Positions 1-8,029 of a stretch of DNA of 64,000 nt are shown one piece after another. The stretch is from an uncultured Acetatifactor sp. (lineage in GTDB: Bacteria > Bacillota > Clostridia > Lachnospirales > Lachnospiraceae). How positions within the stretch are numbered: position 1 is the first letter of the stretch; each line of letters begins with the position of its first letter. Under the pieces are notes generated by a model, which worked only from the letters and a program-made list of their open reading frames with translations, was not told the DNA's origin and searched no databases. Location of the stretch: NCBI GenBank assembly GCA_910578215.1, contig CAJTPH010000004.1, positions 1 to 64,000 of the forward strand. The letters run 5' to 3'. The translations under genes and the position numbers were made by a program.

Positions 1-417
1 TTTGTCTTCGGCAGCGCCACTGCCTATTTTGAGAACTGCGAATTTTTCTCCAAAGATATCGGGAAAAGCGTCAACAGCTATGTGACCGCCGCCTCCACTC
101 CAAAGGGCGAGCCCTTCGGCTATGTGTTCAAGGACTGCCGGCTGACCGGAGACTGCCCGCCCGATTCCGTATTTCTGGGACGACCCTGGCGGGAATATGC
201 AAAAACCGTCTTTATTGACTGCCTGCTGGGCGCCCATATCCGCAGGGAAGGCTGGAACGACTGGAAGAAGGAGCACGGACACTTTTATTATGGGGAATAC
301 AGGTCCTACGGCCCCGGCGCCAGCCCGGAGACCAGAGCGGACTTCTCCTGCCAGCTCACCGACGAGGAGGCTGCAAAATACACCGTAGAGGCTGTCCTGC
401 AGGGATGGACTCCCTGA
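1..417 (+). CDS. Pectinesterase, C-terminal part (5' end outside window)
   Basis: The open frame runs from base 1 to a TGA at 415-417. Pectinesterases (CE8) remove methyl esters from polygalacturonate. Seen: the opening residues FVFGSATAYFENCEF match the family motif that follows the first catalytic Asp, so that Asp lies just upstream of the window. FLGRPWR near residue 57 carries the conserved substrate-binding Arg and Trp of the LGRPW motif. The end, with EGWNDW and YYGEYRSYGPGA, fits the family C-terminus. The uronate catabolic genes at 10635-16375 support a pectin role. Secretion cannot be judged because the N-terminus is missing. Confidence 0.9.
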   Translation, partial: FVFGSATAYFENCEFFSKDIGKSVNSYVTAASTPKGEPFGYVFKDCRLTGDCPPDSVFLGRPWREYAKTVFIDCLLGAHIRREGWNDWKKEHGHFYYGEYRSYGPGASPETRADFSCQLTDEEAAKYTVEAVLQGWTP

Positions 418-495
418 CGCTACTCTGACCGAATTTCCCACAGCGCCAGCCGCCTTTCTCCGGGTAAACATGCCCGGCTTGTCATTTACGGTGAT

Positions 496-530
496 ACAGG
501 CGCGGAACCTTCCGATTTCCGCGCCTGTTT
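496..530. terminator. Bidirectional terminator between convergent genes
   Basis: Inverted repeat ACAGGCGCGGAA / TTCCGCGCCTGT (496-507 and 517-528) with a 9-base loop. On the plus strand it is followed by TTTTGG. It lies between the convergent pectinesterase and ABC permease reading frames and could serve both. Confidence 0.75.
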
Positions 531-548
531 TGGTGTTCACCTCCATAT

Positions 549-2768
549 TTACTCTGCGGCCAACTCCTCGATCAGCTCTCCGAACCGCAGAATATATTTC
601 TCCGGCAGCTCGCCCTTCTTGATATAACAGGAGGCGCTCTCTCCCTTCCGGTCCGTCATGCTGATGCTGATAACCGGCTTCTTAAAAACACCTTCTCCCT
701 TATGCTCCCGGCTGTAGCTGATCAGGGAAAGAAGCTCCTCTATCTCCTCCGGCTCCGTTATATACAGCACCAATTCCCTGCTCTCACCGTCATAAACGGC
801 TTGGGGAACATTCTCGGTTCCCATGAATGCCGTCCCGCCATAGGCCTCCGTGTCTACCACGGACTGCTCATCCGTGTTCTCCCCGTATTTTTTTCTGGCC
901 GCTTCCACCAGGGTCTCTGCCGTTGCGTTCTCTCCCCACTCGCCTATGCCCAGAATGAGATTAACCGACGCGACCTCCTCGGCCTTCCTCAAGACTGTCT
1001 GGCTTTCATAGCCCAGAGCCCTTAGAGCCTCCAGCGTGCGCTCCATGGACTCGTAAATGTGCAGCGTTATCTCCGCCCTGTAACCGTCCCGGCGCCGATA
1101 GGACAGCAGTACCTCCGTCAACAGCCTGCCCTCTCCAAGCAGCACCGTCTCCGGTCGCTCCAGCACATCCTGATTATAGGCCCTGAACAGCTCCAAAAGC
1201 TCTCCTCTGGCAAACTTCCTCTCCCCGAAGTCCCATCTTCCCCATGTTCCCCATGTGCCCATGACAGGCTCTAAAGTCACCTCGCAGTCCTGCGCCACCG
1301 TCTCGCTCAGGCAGTAGGCATATTTCATATATTCCCCGCTGGAGATCAGGGGCATGAGCTGCTCTCTGTCCTCCTTGCCGACAAAATATCTCCGGTAAAT
1401 GGTCCTGCCGTTTTTAAAGGAGAGCCTTACCATTATATCCGTTCTTCTTTCCCCGCCGTACACAGGCGCCTCCGCCATTTTCTGCAGAAAGGCATATATC
1501 GTATCCACGTCCCGGTACTCCATGGAGTTCAGAGAAAATACTTCCTCCCACACAGTACGGTTTGTCAGAGCGTATGTCTGTACGCCTATCTCCTCAATCT
1601 GCTCCTTCTCCGGCAGATAAGAGTCATAGCCAAGCCAGTCCCCACGGATGGCAAGACACAACAGCAGCGCCGCCGCCACGGTCCCCGCCATCTGCAGCCT
1701 GTGCGCAAAAAAGGCGCGGAATTCCATTCGGAACACCACATCCAGGACACCGTGCACCAGCACGGCAGCCAAAACGGCGCCGAAGATACTCCACAGGATC
1801 TCGTCGCCTGTCAGCGCGCAGAAAAACATCCAGCCGCTGACGCCTGCTCCCAGAGTCGTACCGACCCGCAGCACCACGGTAAGAATTCCGTTTCGGATTC
1901 CCTGCTCCGCCAGCTCGGAAGGACGTCCTCTGTATAAAGCCCACGCGCAGGCTGCCAGCGCCGCCGCAATCAGCAGGTTGATCCATATGGAGAACCCCTC
2001 CGCTTCCTCTCCCCACTGCATCATCAGCAGCACCGCCGAAAAAAACGGTGAGCCATACACGGCGCCCATGACACCTCTATCGCCGAAATAGTACCAGGTG
2101 TCCAGATAGTACTCGCAGGTCAGGACAATCAATGCATAAAGGCTGATGCTCCCAAACCCCATCACCAGCATGCTGACCATGGTATTAAGCACATTGCCGC
2201 TGAACATCATCGCCACAAGGACCAAATGGTATACCAGCAGAAAAACCACCGTCCAAACGCCGAAGGTGACGGCTGCAGCCTTAACCACCTCATAAAGACA
2301 CCGCATGCTTCCGCCTGCCGCCCCCAGCACCATGCCTCCCGACAGCGCGGCGGCCAGAACCGTACCGGCCAGCATCGGCAGCAGCCAAACCAGACATCCG
2401 TTCACATAACAGACCCAGAAAAGCGTTCCTCTCTTTATGGGCAGACTGTGTCAGGTATCCACCTGGTTTTTGTGGAAAATAAACCGAAAACCGGCAAGGG
2501 CGGCAACCAGGGCGCCTGCGATAATGAACATACCTCCAAGGAAATTGGCGGTAGTCCTCCAAAAGTCCAGTGCAATGCCCAAAAAATAATCTGCCCGTTC
2601 CGCGGTCGAGGAAAGAAGGTCCGGACTCATTCCAGACACATTGTTTATGACCAGCAGCCATGTCACGGGAAGCGTGAGAAGGCTCCCCAGCACGGACAGC
2701 GCAAGCATCCAGCTTCTGTGGCGCAGATCCTCCCTCATCGCCTTAAAGAATAAGTGCTTTGATGTCAT
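549..2768 (-). pseudogene. ABC-2 type permease gene interrupted by an in-frame TGA
   Basis: Two frames in the same phase, 2451-2768 (105 residues from ATG) and 549-2450, are separated only by a TGA whose complement is at 2451-2453. Read through, they give one protein of about 739 residues. The N-terminal part has a cytoplasmic start and two membrane segments; the middle is strongly hydrophobic with several more; the last ~300 residues are soluble. The join reads KNQVDT-stop-HSLPIKRGTLF, and related exporters usually have Tyr before HSLP (family recollection). The gene overlaps the upstream ATPase gene and has GGAGG before its ATG at 2768. It is probably the permease of a YtrBC-like exporter. 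A restart at the ATG at 2405 could make a truncated product of 618 residues. Confidence 0.75.
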
Positions 2769-3645
2769 ATCCCTTTACCTCCGTTTCACTGATAAATATC
2801 TCCTCCAGGGACAGCGGAAGAAGCTCGTAAAATACCAGGTTCAGCTGCTCCATAAACTCCTCCACCTTCTCCCTGCTGCCCCTGGCAGTCAGTGTGTACA
2901 GAGCTCCCCTGTTCTCCATGGTCACCACCTCCAGGTTGCGCTTTATCAGCTCCAGTACCGCCTCCTCCTTAATGACGCACTGTACCTTGTGGATATTCAG
3001 CTTCATCTCATCCAGGTCCTTTTCAAACAAAATACCCCCCTTGTGCAAAAGCCCCACATATTCGCAGATATCCTCCAGCTCCCTCAGATTATGGGAGGCG
3101 ATGATGGGCGTCAGCCCCCTCTCCTCCATCTCCTTTGCAAAAAGCGACTTAACCGCCTGCCGCATAACCGGGTCCAGCCCGTCGAAGGTCTCGTCGCAGA
3201 CAAGGTACTTTGTGCCCGCACACACGCCGCATATCACCGAGAGCTGCTTTTTCATGCCCTTGGAAAAGGTGTTTATCTTCCTGTTTATATCCAGCCCGAA
3301 CTTCTCCGTCAATATCCCCCACTTCCCCCCGTCGAACCGGGGATAAAAGGCCTGATATAAGCGCAGCATATCCCTCGGCGTTCCGTTTTTATAGAAGTAC
3401 TGCTCATCGGAAATATAAAACAGCTTTGCCTTAGCCGCCGGATTGTCATAAACCTCATCCCCGTCCACGGTGACGCTGCCCGAATCCGCCTTCAGCACCC
3501 CGCAGACCAGCCGCAGCAGCGTTGACTTTCCCGCGCCGTTGGTTCCGATCAGCCCAAACACATGCCCCTCCCCGATGGTTGCGCTGATATTGTCCACCGC
3601 CTTCAGGCCGCCGAAGCTCTTTGCAATATTTTTAATCTCGATCAT
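2743..3645 (-). CDS. ABC transporter ATP-binding protein (YtrB-like)
   Basis: ATPase subunit that would power the permease next to it. Seen: Walker A GTNGAGKST near residue 35, a variant signature region FSKGMKKQLSVI near residue 130, Walker B YLVCDETFDGLD, and the H-loop in IIASHN. The C-terminal ~70 residues form a small accessory domain. I chose the second ATG at 3645, because GGGAGGG is correctly spaced from it and its ATGA overlaps the stop of the GntR gene. The frame could also start at 3651. It overlaps the permease gene by 26 bases. Genes of this layout are often induced by cell-wall-active compounds; that is family knowledge, not shown here. Confidence 0.92.
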   Translation of the reverse strand: MIEIKNIAKSFGGLKAVDNISATIGEGHVFGLIGTNGAGKSTLLRLVCGVLKADSGSVTVDGDEVYDNPAAKAKLFYISDEQYFYKNGTPRDMLRLYQAFYPRFDGGKWGILTEKFGLDINRKINTFSKGMKKQLSVICGVCAGTKYLVCDETFDGLDPVMRQAVKSLFAKEMEERGLTPIIASHNLRELEDICEYVGLLHKGGILFEKDLDEMKLNIHKVQCVIKEEAVLELIKRNLEVVTMENRGALYTLTARGSREKVEEFMEQLNLVFYELLPLSLEEIFISETEVKGYDIKALIL

Positions 3646-4013
3646 AAACATCCCTCCCCGTATATTTCCCTTATCTGCCTCTGCAGAAGCTCCTTAGGCA
3701 CCCCCGCCTCCTTCGCCTGCCTTGTCATATCCTGCCAGACCTTCAGAACCTCCACCTGCTTGTTCTCCCTCCATTCACACTCCGGCGCAACAAAGCTGCC
3801 CCTGCCGGAAACCGTATAAAGATACCCCTCCTGTTCAAGCTGGGCGTACGCACGCTGAATCGTGTTGGGATTCACCGACAGCTCCATGGCAAGACTGCGC
3901 ACGCTGGGCATTTTCTCGTCTCTCTCCAGAATGCCGTTCACAACCAGCCGCTCCAGCTTCTCCACTACCTGCTCATAGATAGGACGTTTATCCCGGTAGT
4001 CTAAAACAATCAT
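3642..4013 (-). CDS. GntR-family regulator, YtrA subfamily
   Basis: Short GntR regulator of 123 residues. Residues 1-75 form the winged helix (PIYEQVVEKLERLVVNGIL, then KMPSVRSLAMELSVNPNTIQRAY), and the ~45-residue tail is the dimerising helix region of the YtrA subfamily. The ATG at 4013 follows AAAGGAG by five bases, so the longer frame to 4043 is unlikely. It is the first gene of the operon with the ABC ATPase and permease. The palindrome at 4085-4115, overlapping the -10 of its own promoter, indicates autorepression of the whole operon. Confidence 0.93.
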   Translation of the reverse strand: MIVLDYRDKRPIYEQVVEKLERLVVNGILERDEKMPSVRSLAMELSVNPNTIQRAYAQLEQEGYLYTVSGRGSFVAPECEWRENKQVEVLKVWQDMTRQAKEAGVPKELLQRQIREIYGEGCL

Positions 4014-4084
4014 TGCAGCTCCTTTCTCCAGCTCTGCCGACATGGAAATTATAAAAAATACGCGGCGTACTTCTATCTTGTTTT

Positions 4085-4115
4085 ATAAGTGTATTAATTT
4101 GCTTAATACACTTAT
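4085..4115 (-). promoter_or_regulatory. Operator for the YtrA-type regulator
   Basis: Perfect inverted repeat ATAAGTGTATTAA / TTAATACACTTAT (4085-4097 and 4103-4115) with a five-base spacer. Its promoter-side arm overlaps the -10 box at 4111-4116, a position expected to block transcription. It lies 72 bases before the regulator start. Confidence 0.85.
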
Positions 4116-4139
4116 ATCACTTTTGGGGCGCTGTGTCAA
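4111..4139 (-). promoter_or_regulatory. Promoter of the GntR-ABC operon
   Basis: On the minus strand TTGACA (4134-4139), a 17-base spacer and TATAAG (4111-4116). Near-consensus sigma-A promoter. Confidence 0.85.
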
Positions 4140-4146
4140 GAAAATC

Positions 4147-4182
4147 AAAAGCCCCTGCCGCATCACACACGGCAAAGGCTTT
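4147..4182 (-). terminator. Terminator of the LytTR-led operon
   Basis: Minus-strand hairpin AAAGCCTTTGCCG / CGGCAGGGGCTTTT followed by GATTTTC. It lies just after the stop of the last orphan gene at 4200. Confidence 0.7.
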
Positions 4183-4199
4183 ACACTTACAACTCTTAT

Positions 4200-4880
4200 T
4201 TAATCTTCTTCCCTGTCCTCCGCGCTATCCGTACCCGCTTCGTCCCCCTGACGCCCTTCGGTTAGGCGGTTGCCCACGTTTGCCTCCTCGTCCTCTATCT
4301 CCTTCTTCATGGACTGGATTTTCGTATCCTTTGCAATGGCGCGCAGGATCAAGTTCAAATCCTCCGGAGAAAACATACCTGCGGCACGGGACAAATCCCC
4401 AATGTTATTCCGGTTTACCTTCAAATGACCGCCTCCCGAAAGCTTGATCGTCAGAACGTTATCCTTGTCGGTCATATCCCCCAGGCAGATGCTGTTGGTC
4501 TCCCCGTCGCAGAAAAAGGTAACTCCGTTATAGGTGATAACCCCGTTCTCGGCGAGATGCTCATAGGGCACCTTGGGCGCCTGCCGAATCTGCTTGATGG
4601 GATTCTCTTTCCCGGCAGTGGCAGCCTGATAGATCATTTCCGCCGCGGATTTCCCCTCATTTCCGGTATCCTTTTCATCGACCTCCCCGTTTTCTTCATC
4701 CGCCTCTTTCCCGCTGGCGGCATTCATCTGCTGAATCCTGCTGCCGCCTGCCATCCAGGCCGTATTGCCGCCCTCCATGGCCTGCGCATATTTCCTGCTC
4801 CCAAGGCGGCTGTTTATTACCACTGTGGCGCTGCGCCTTCCGGCGGAATCCATTCCTGCAATCTCCATACCTATTCTCAA
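4200..4880 (-). CDS. Orphan protein, last gene of the LytTR-led operon
   Basis: 226 residues, function not recognised. No signal peptide or membrane segment. The N-terminus is rich in Ser, Gly and Arg; residues ~55-75 are acidic; residues ~105-170 look folded (HLAENGVITYNGVTFFCDGE, then LTIKLSGGGHLKVNRNNIGDLS); the tail is highly charged and probably disordered. The best-spaced start is a TTG at 4880, seven bases after AGGAG; an ATG at 4868 is the alternative. It lies 48 bases after the FliD-like gene and before the terminator at 4147-4182, so it closes the operon. The MRI-type N-terminus resembles that of the preceding gene. Confidence 0.75.
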   Translation of the reverse strand: MRIGMEIAGMDSAGRRSATVVINSRLGSRKYAQAMEGGNTAWMAGGSRIQQMNAASGKEADEENGEVDEKDTGNEGKSAAEMIYQAATAGKENPIKQIRQAPKVPYEHLAENGVITYNGVTFFCDGETNSICLGDMTDKDNVLTIKLSGGGHLKVNRNNIGDLSRAAGMFSPEDLNLILRAIAKDTKIQSMKKEIEDEEANVGNRLTEGRQGDEAGTDSAEDREED

Positions 4881-4928
4881 ACCCCTTCTCCTTTCCCCGC
4901 TCCTGAGCTCCCGCTGTGTTTCCCCTGC

Positions 4929-5576
4929 TCACCCCCGGAAATTATACCTGTTCAGATAAGAATTTGTAACCCTGCCCTTGGACGTATAGCGACTGGACAC
5001 GGTCTGCGCGTTTACCCCTGCATTATCGGCAACCCTGGACGAAACCTGCCTGACCCTCAGTGAAAAATCTCCTCCGGAGCCCAACAGCTTCGCAACCGTC
5101 TTCCCGTCCGCGGAGGCAAGCTTCTGCTTGTTTAATGTCAAGGTGCCGTCCTCCGCCACCGAAATGCCAATCTCCTCCAGCTCGCTGCGGTTCGTAACGG
5201 AAATCTCCTTCATGCTCTGATAATAAAATTGGTTCAGCACACCGGGGCTGACCTTCAGGTTCTTCAGATTCTCGTTAAACTTATTTACCGCCAGCGCCGC
5301 TTCGCTGCTCACATCCTCGGTCCCGCTGTCAACCTTCGACGCCAGGTCGGATACGGCGTCTGTCAATTCGTCCGCCGACTTCTCCAGCTTTTCATAATTG
5401 CTTTTATCCAGCTTTATGTTTCCAAACACCGACATATTCCTGGAGTTTGCCGCCGCCATGGCGTTCATTCTCGAGGTACCTGCCCCCGCCTTCCCCACGT
5501 AGTTCAAAAGAGAGCTTCCCTTCTGCACAGATCCCCGTTTGTGGGCTATTTTTAACATCCCCGTTGTAATCCTCAT
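4929..5576 (-). CDS. Orphan protein resembling the FliD C-terminal region
   Basis: 215 residues, no signal peptide. The part around residues 130-185 (LEEIGISVAEDGTLTLNKQK, then a Leu-rich helix and RVRQVSSRVADNAG) follows the pattern of the FliD C-terminal domain, where an SxIGI stretch precedes DGxLxLD and a helix (from memory of the family). Residues 55-110 are predicted helical. The N-terminus MRITTGML recalls flagellin and FlgL starts. No other flagellar gene is in the window, so a flagellar role is doubtful. The start has AGGAGGG six bases upstream. A pair of palindromic repeats separates it from the upstream gene of the same operon. Confidence 0.7.
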   Translation of the reverse strand: MRITTGMLKIAHKRGSVQKGSSLLNYVGKAGAGTSRMNAMAAANSRNMSVFGNIKLDKSNYEKLEKSADELTDAVSDLASKVDSGTEDVSSEAALAVNKFNENLKNLKVSPGVLNQFYYQSMKEISVTNRSELEEIGISVAEDGTLTLNKQKLASADGKTVAKLLGSGGDFSLRVRQVSSRVADNAGVNAQTVSSRYTSKGRVTNSYLNRYNFRG

Positions 5577-5595
5577 TATTTTCCCTCCTATTTAA

Positions 5596-5842
5596 AGTTC
5601 CGTCTCTACTCTCCTGCGCCCTTTTGGGGGGAAGCAATTTCCATCTGTACAGGTCACAGCTGGAAATTCCTTCCGGGGCGCATTCGTTTCGAGACTGTTT
5701 TTATAGTTCCGTCTCTACTCTCCTGCGCCCCTTTGGGGGGAAGCAATTTCCATCTGTGTTTCTCACAGCTGGAAATTCCTTCCGGGGGCGTCTTCGTTTC
5801 GAGACTGTTTTTATAGTTCCGTCTCTGCTCTCCTGCGCCCCC
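5596..5842. repeat. Palindromic repeat family, locus A (two full copies plus a partial)
   Basis: Two tandem 109-base copies (5596-5704 and 5705-5815) and the first ~27 bases of a third (5816-5842). Each copy starts AGTTCCGTCTC and ends GAGACTGTTTTTAT. Inside, GGAAGCAATTTCCA pairs with TGGAAATTCCTTCC, with a CTGTG/CACAG tip in copy 2. Outer GTCTC/GAGAC can also pair. The same family recurs at 23387-23620. Here it fills the spacer between two genes of one operon, with the AGTTCC end next to the downstream ribosome binding site. Transcribed, each copy would form a long hairpin. Confidence 0.88.
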
Positions 5843-6266
5843 ACACCTGTCTCTGCTGCAATCTGGACGCCCTGCGCCCTTCCAGATAGCTTTCCAACGA
5901 CCCATGGGAACGCTGCACATTGCCGTACGACGGTTCATACACTGCGGCGGCGCTCTCCTTCCCGCTGCTGCCGGTCGCGGCTGTCTTCCCGCTGCCCTTG
6001 CTCCCGAACGCCTCCTCCAAAGCCTTTTGCAGCTGTTCCGCACTCTCCGGATTATTGTCCTTCGCCTTCTCCAAAGCCTGCCCGAAACGGACTCCGCTCT
6101 GGAAGACATTGGAGATTCCCGCCTGGGACATAAGACCGGACGAATATGTTCCCGACAGATACGGGCTGACCATGTACGGATTGGTCAGATAAGAGCTTAT
6201 TCCGTTTCCCTGTCCCAGCATCAGATAGCTGCCGATTCCGTTTAATAAACTGTAATCCATTTCCAT
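5811..6266 (-). CDS. Orphan protein, third gene of the LytTR-led operon
   Basis: 151 residues (149 from the ATG at 6260, which is better spaced from AGGAGG). Not recognised. Residues 1-50 are rich in Tyr, Ser, Gly and Leu with no charged residue for long stretches (YSLLNGIGSYLMLGQ, then NPYMVSPYLSGTYSSGL), which suggests a self-associating or surface segment. Residues 60-85 are helical and acidic. The last nine residues, GRRRAETEL, and the TAA stop are encoded by a partial copy of the palindromic repeat at 5816-5842, so the original C-terminus was probably replaced. It starts 45 bases after the previous gene. Confidence 0.7.
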   Translation of the reverse strand: MEMDYSLLNGIGSYLMLGQGNGISSYLTNPYMVSPYLSGTYSSGLMSQAGISNVFQSGVRFGQALEKAKDNNPESAEQLQKALEEAFGSKGSGKTAATGSSGKESAAAVYEPSYGNVQRSHGSLESYLEGRRASRLQQRQVWGRRRAETEL

Positions 6267-6310
6267 GCCTCCTGCTGTTTAAAATCCTGGGCTTTTCGCT
6301 GCGAGACTGT

Positions 6311-6958
6311 TTATCTGTCCCCTGCCGTCTGACGGTCAGACGCTCCGGGGCGGTAAAGCTGCCGCAGTCCAGACATGACCACTGCGGAAGATGCCCGAAA
6401 GGCCGCAGCAGCCTCATAAGCCTCGTTCAGACATTCCATTTCCCTCTCCTTTGTCAGGATCGAGCCGTCTAAGTCAAACCACTGCTCCCCGCCGCTTTCA
6501 TGCCTCTTTTCAATTTCCTCGCAAAGGGACCGATACGCCGAATCATATGCCCTCTCCACATCGGCGGCATCATAATTTTTCTTTTCTTCCTTTTCCAACA
6601 TACTCCGCAGGGCGGCTCCCGCCGTTTCAAAAAACCACGTGGAAGTATGGCCTATCGTATGGGAATACCTGTATCTCAGGCTGCTTCCCAACTCCTTTGG
6701 ATTTGTACAGCCTTGAAAAGAACCGATTTCCAGAATGTCCCGCCGGCTTGGGACCTCCCCTTTGCAATGCACCGCAAGGTCCGTTTTCATTTTAAGCCTC
6801 TCGTTGCCCTGCGGGCAGGCAGAATTACTTTTGCCGGCTACCCGTTCCAAACTCATGCTCCGCAAAACCTCCCCTCCTCGTTTCTTTATATCGTCCAAAA
6901 GCCGCCGCGGCTTTTGCATTCTGTCACCAACAAACCCTAAAATGTAACGAAGCCCCAA
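6311..6958 (-). CDS. Orphan protein, second gene of the LytTR-led operon
   Basis: 215 residues from a TTG at 6958, three bases after GGGGAGG; an ATG at 6919 is a possible alternative. Not recognised and no signal peptide. The central part has a Trp/His/Tyr-rich stretch (SSLRYRYSHTIGHTSTWFF) followed by a charged helix (residues ~118-150) and a second helical part. Only 10 bases separate it from the response regulator gene, so the two are almost certainly cotranscribed. The stop lies in a short sequence (6287-6313) resembling the end of the palindromic repeat. Confidence 0.7.
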   Translation of the reverse strand: MGLRYILGFVGDRMQKPRRLLDDIKKRGGEVLRSMSLERVAGKSNSACPQGNERLKMKTDLAVHCKGEVPSRRDILEIGSFQGCTNPKELGSSLRYRYSHTIGHTSTWFFETAGAALRSMLEKEEKKNYDAADVERAYDSAYRSLCEEIEKRHESGGEQWFDLDGSILTKEREMECLNEAYEAAAAFRASSAVVMSGLRQLYRPGASDRQTAGDR

Positions 6959-6968
6959 GAGCCTCCCC

Positions 6969-7676
6969 CTAAACGCAGGCGGTTCCTCCCCGTTTCAGAA
7001 ACCGCATATATGCCTTTGCAAATTCGGAATATTTGTCCTTTGCCATAAAGACGGTCTCGCCGTTTTTCAGCTGAATTAAATTGGTCTCATACTCCTTCAC
7101 ATAAGCCATATTCACCAGATACCCCCGGTGACAGCGGTAAAAATCCTCCCCCAGCTCCTCCTCCATATGCCGCATGGTGGCATATACAGTGAAGCATTCC
7201 CCTGGCGTATGTATGTCCACCTTCCGCTTTCTGCTCTCCACAAAAAGAATTTCCTTTTTCTGCACGGTAAAGCTCCTGCTCCTGGTCTGAAAAAAGAGCT
7301 GCTCGCCCTTTAAGCCCTCCAGCCGCTCCGCCTCCCTGCAGGCGCTCTCGAAAACCTTGCGGAATTTTTCCTCCGGCACCGGCTTCAGCAGATAGTGGAA
7401 CGCCGCCACGTCAAACGCCTCGGATGCATATTCCTTCAGTGCCGTTACAAAAATCAGAACCGTATCGTCCCGCTTTATCCGCAGTGCCCTCGCCACCTCG
7501 ATCCCGCTCATATCCTCCATCCGGATGTCAAGAATAACAATGTCAAAACGCTCCCTTGCCTCCAAAAGCTGTTTCCCGGTATAAAAGCACCTGACCTCAC
7601 AGTCATGCTTCTGCTTTTTGATCAAATCACGCAGCTTCAGACAGCTTTCCCTCTCCTCACAAATAGCGACCCTCAT
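6969..7676 (-). CDS. LytTR-family response regulator
   Basis: 235 residues from the ATG at 7676, preceded by GAGGTGGGG; the frame could also start at 7688. Residues 1-120 form a receiver domain: acidic pocket at the start is changed to CEERES, the phosphorylatable Asp is in DIVILDIRMEDMSG, and the TAL and LLKPV motifs are present. Residues 140-230 form a LytTR DNA-binding domain (FFQTRSRSFTVQKKEILFVE, RCHRGYLVNM). No histidine kinase is adjacent, so the signal is unknown. Direct repeats upstream at 7737-7772 have the spacing of LytTR sites, pointing to autoregulation of this operon. Confidence 0.93.
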   Translation of the reverse strand: MRVAICEERESCLKLRDLIKKQKHDCEVRCFYTGKQLLEARERFDIVILDIRMEDMSGIEVARALRIKRDDTVLIFVTALKEYASEAFDVAAFHYLLKPVPEEKFRKVFESACREAERLEGLKGEQLFFQTRSRSFTVQKKEILFVESRKRKVDIHTPGECFTVYATMRHMEEELGEDFYRCHRGYLVNMAYVKEYETNLIQLKNGETVFMAKDKYSEFAKAYMRFLKRGGTACV

Positions 7677-7714
7677 GCCCCACCTCATAGTATTAACTCA
7701 ACTTTATTTCGGTA

Positions 7715-7772
7715 AAATATGACAAACCCTTCGGAAAATGTAACGAAACGCCCTTCCAATGTAACAAAACGC
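7715..7772 (-). promoter_or_regulatory. LytTR-type direct repeats upstream of the regulator
   Basis: On the minus strand GCGTTTTGTTACATT (7758-7772) and GCGTTTCGTTACATT (7737-7751) repeat with a period of exactly 21 bases, the spacing typical of LytTR dimers. A weaker third copy lies at 7715-7729. TTACAT of the second copy and TATTTT 18 bases later could be the -35 and -10. The rest of the gap to 8029 holds only a small hairpin (7853-7881) and no gene that I can support. Confidence 0.7.
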
Positions 7773-8029
7773 AAAAAAAGGACAGCATGGCAGATTCATC
7801 ATCTGCCTGCTATCCCTAGCCGTTCGTCTATCCGTAGTTGCCTATTTATTATAACGGCTCCGCAAGGTGCCGGACCGTTACCCTCTTGTATTCTTATATC
7901 GGCCTGATCCCGGGTATACTTTATAGCCCGTGTAAATCAAACCGCATTTTTTTCGGCCCGGTTACAATCGCCCTGCCTGCGGCAGCCTGCCCCATGCAAA
8001 TGTCGCTTCTGCACGCCTCCGCGCCCCCG

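Noticed and set aside
1624..2016. Open frames overlapping the permease gene on both strands (130 and 147 residues)
   Set aside because: They are out-of-frame shadows of a hydrophobic, GC-rich coding region, with low-complexity Arg/Pro/Ser composition and no ribosome binding site.
2451..2453. TGA as a selenocysteine codon
   Set aside because: The family has no conserved Cys or Sec at this position and no selenium-type stem was visible after the codon.
5596..5842. CRISPR-like array
   Set aside because: The units are long palindromes in direct contact, without unique spacers, and no cas gene is present.
7853..7881. Terminator for the DUF853 gene
   Set aside because: TAACGG...CCGTTA with inner TCCG/CGGA forms a hairpin but lacks a U-rich tail on the minus strand and is 150 bases away from the stop.
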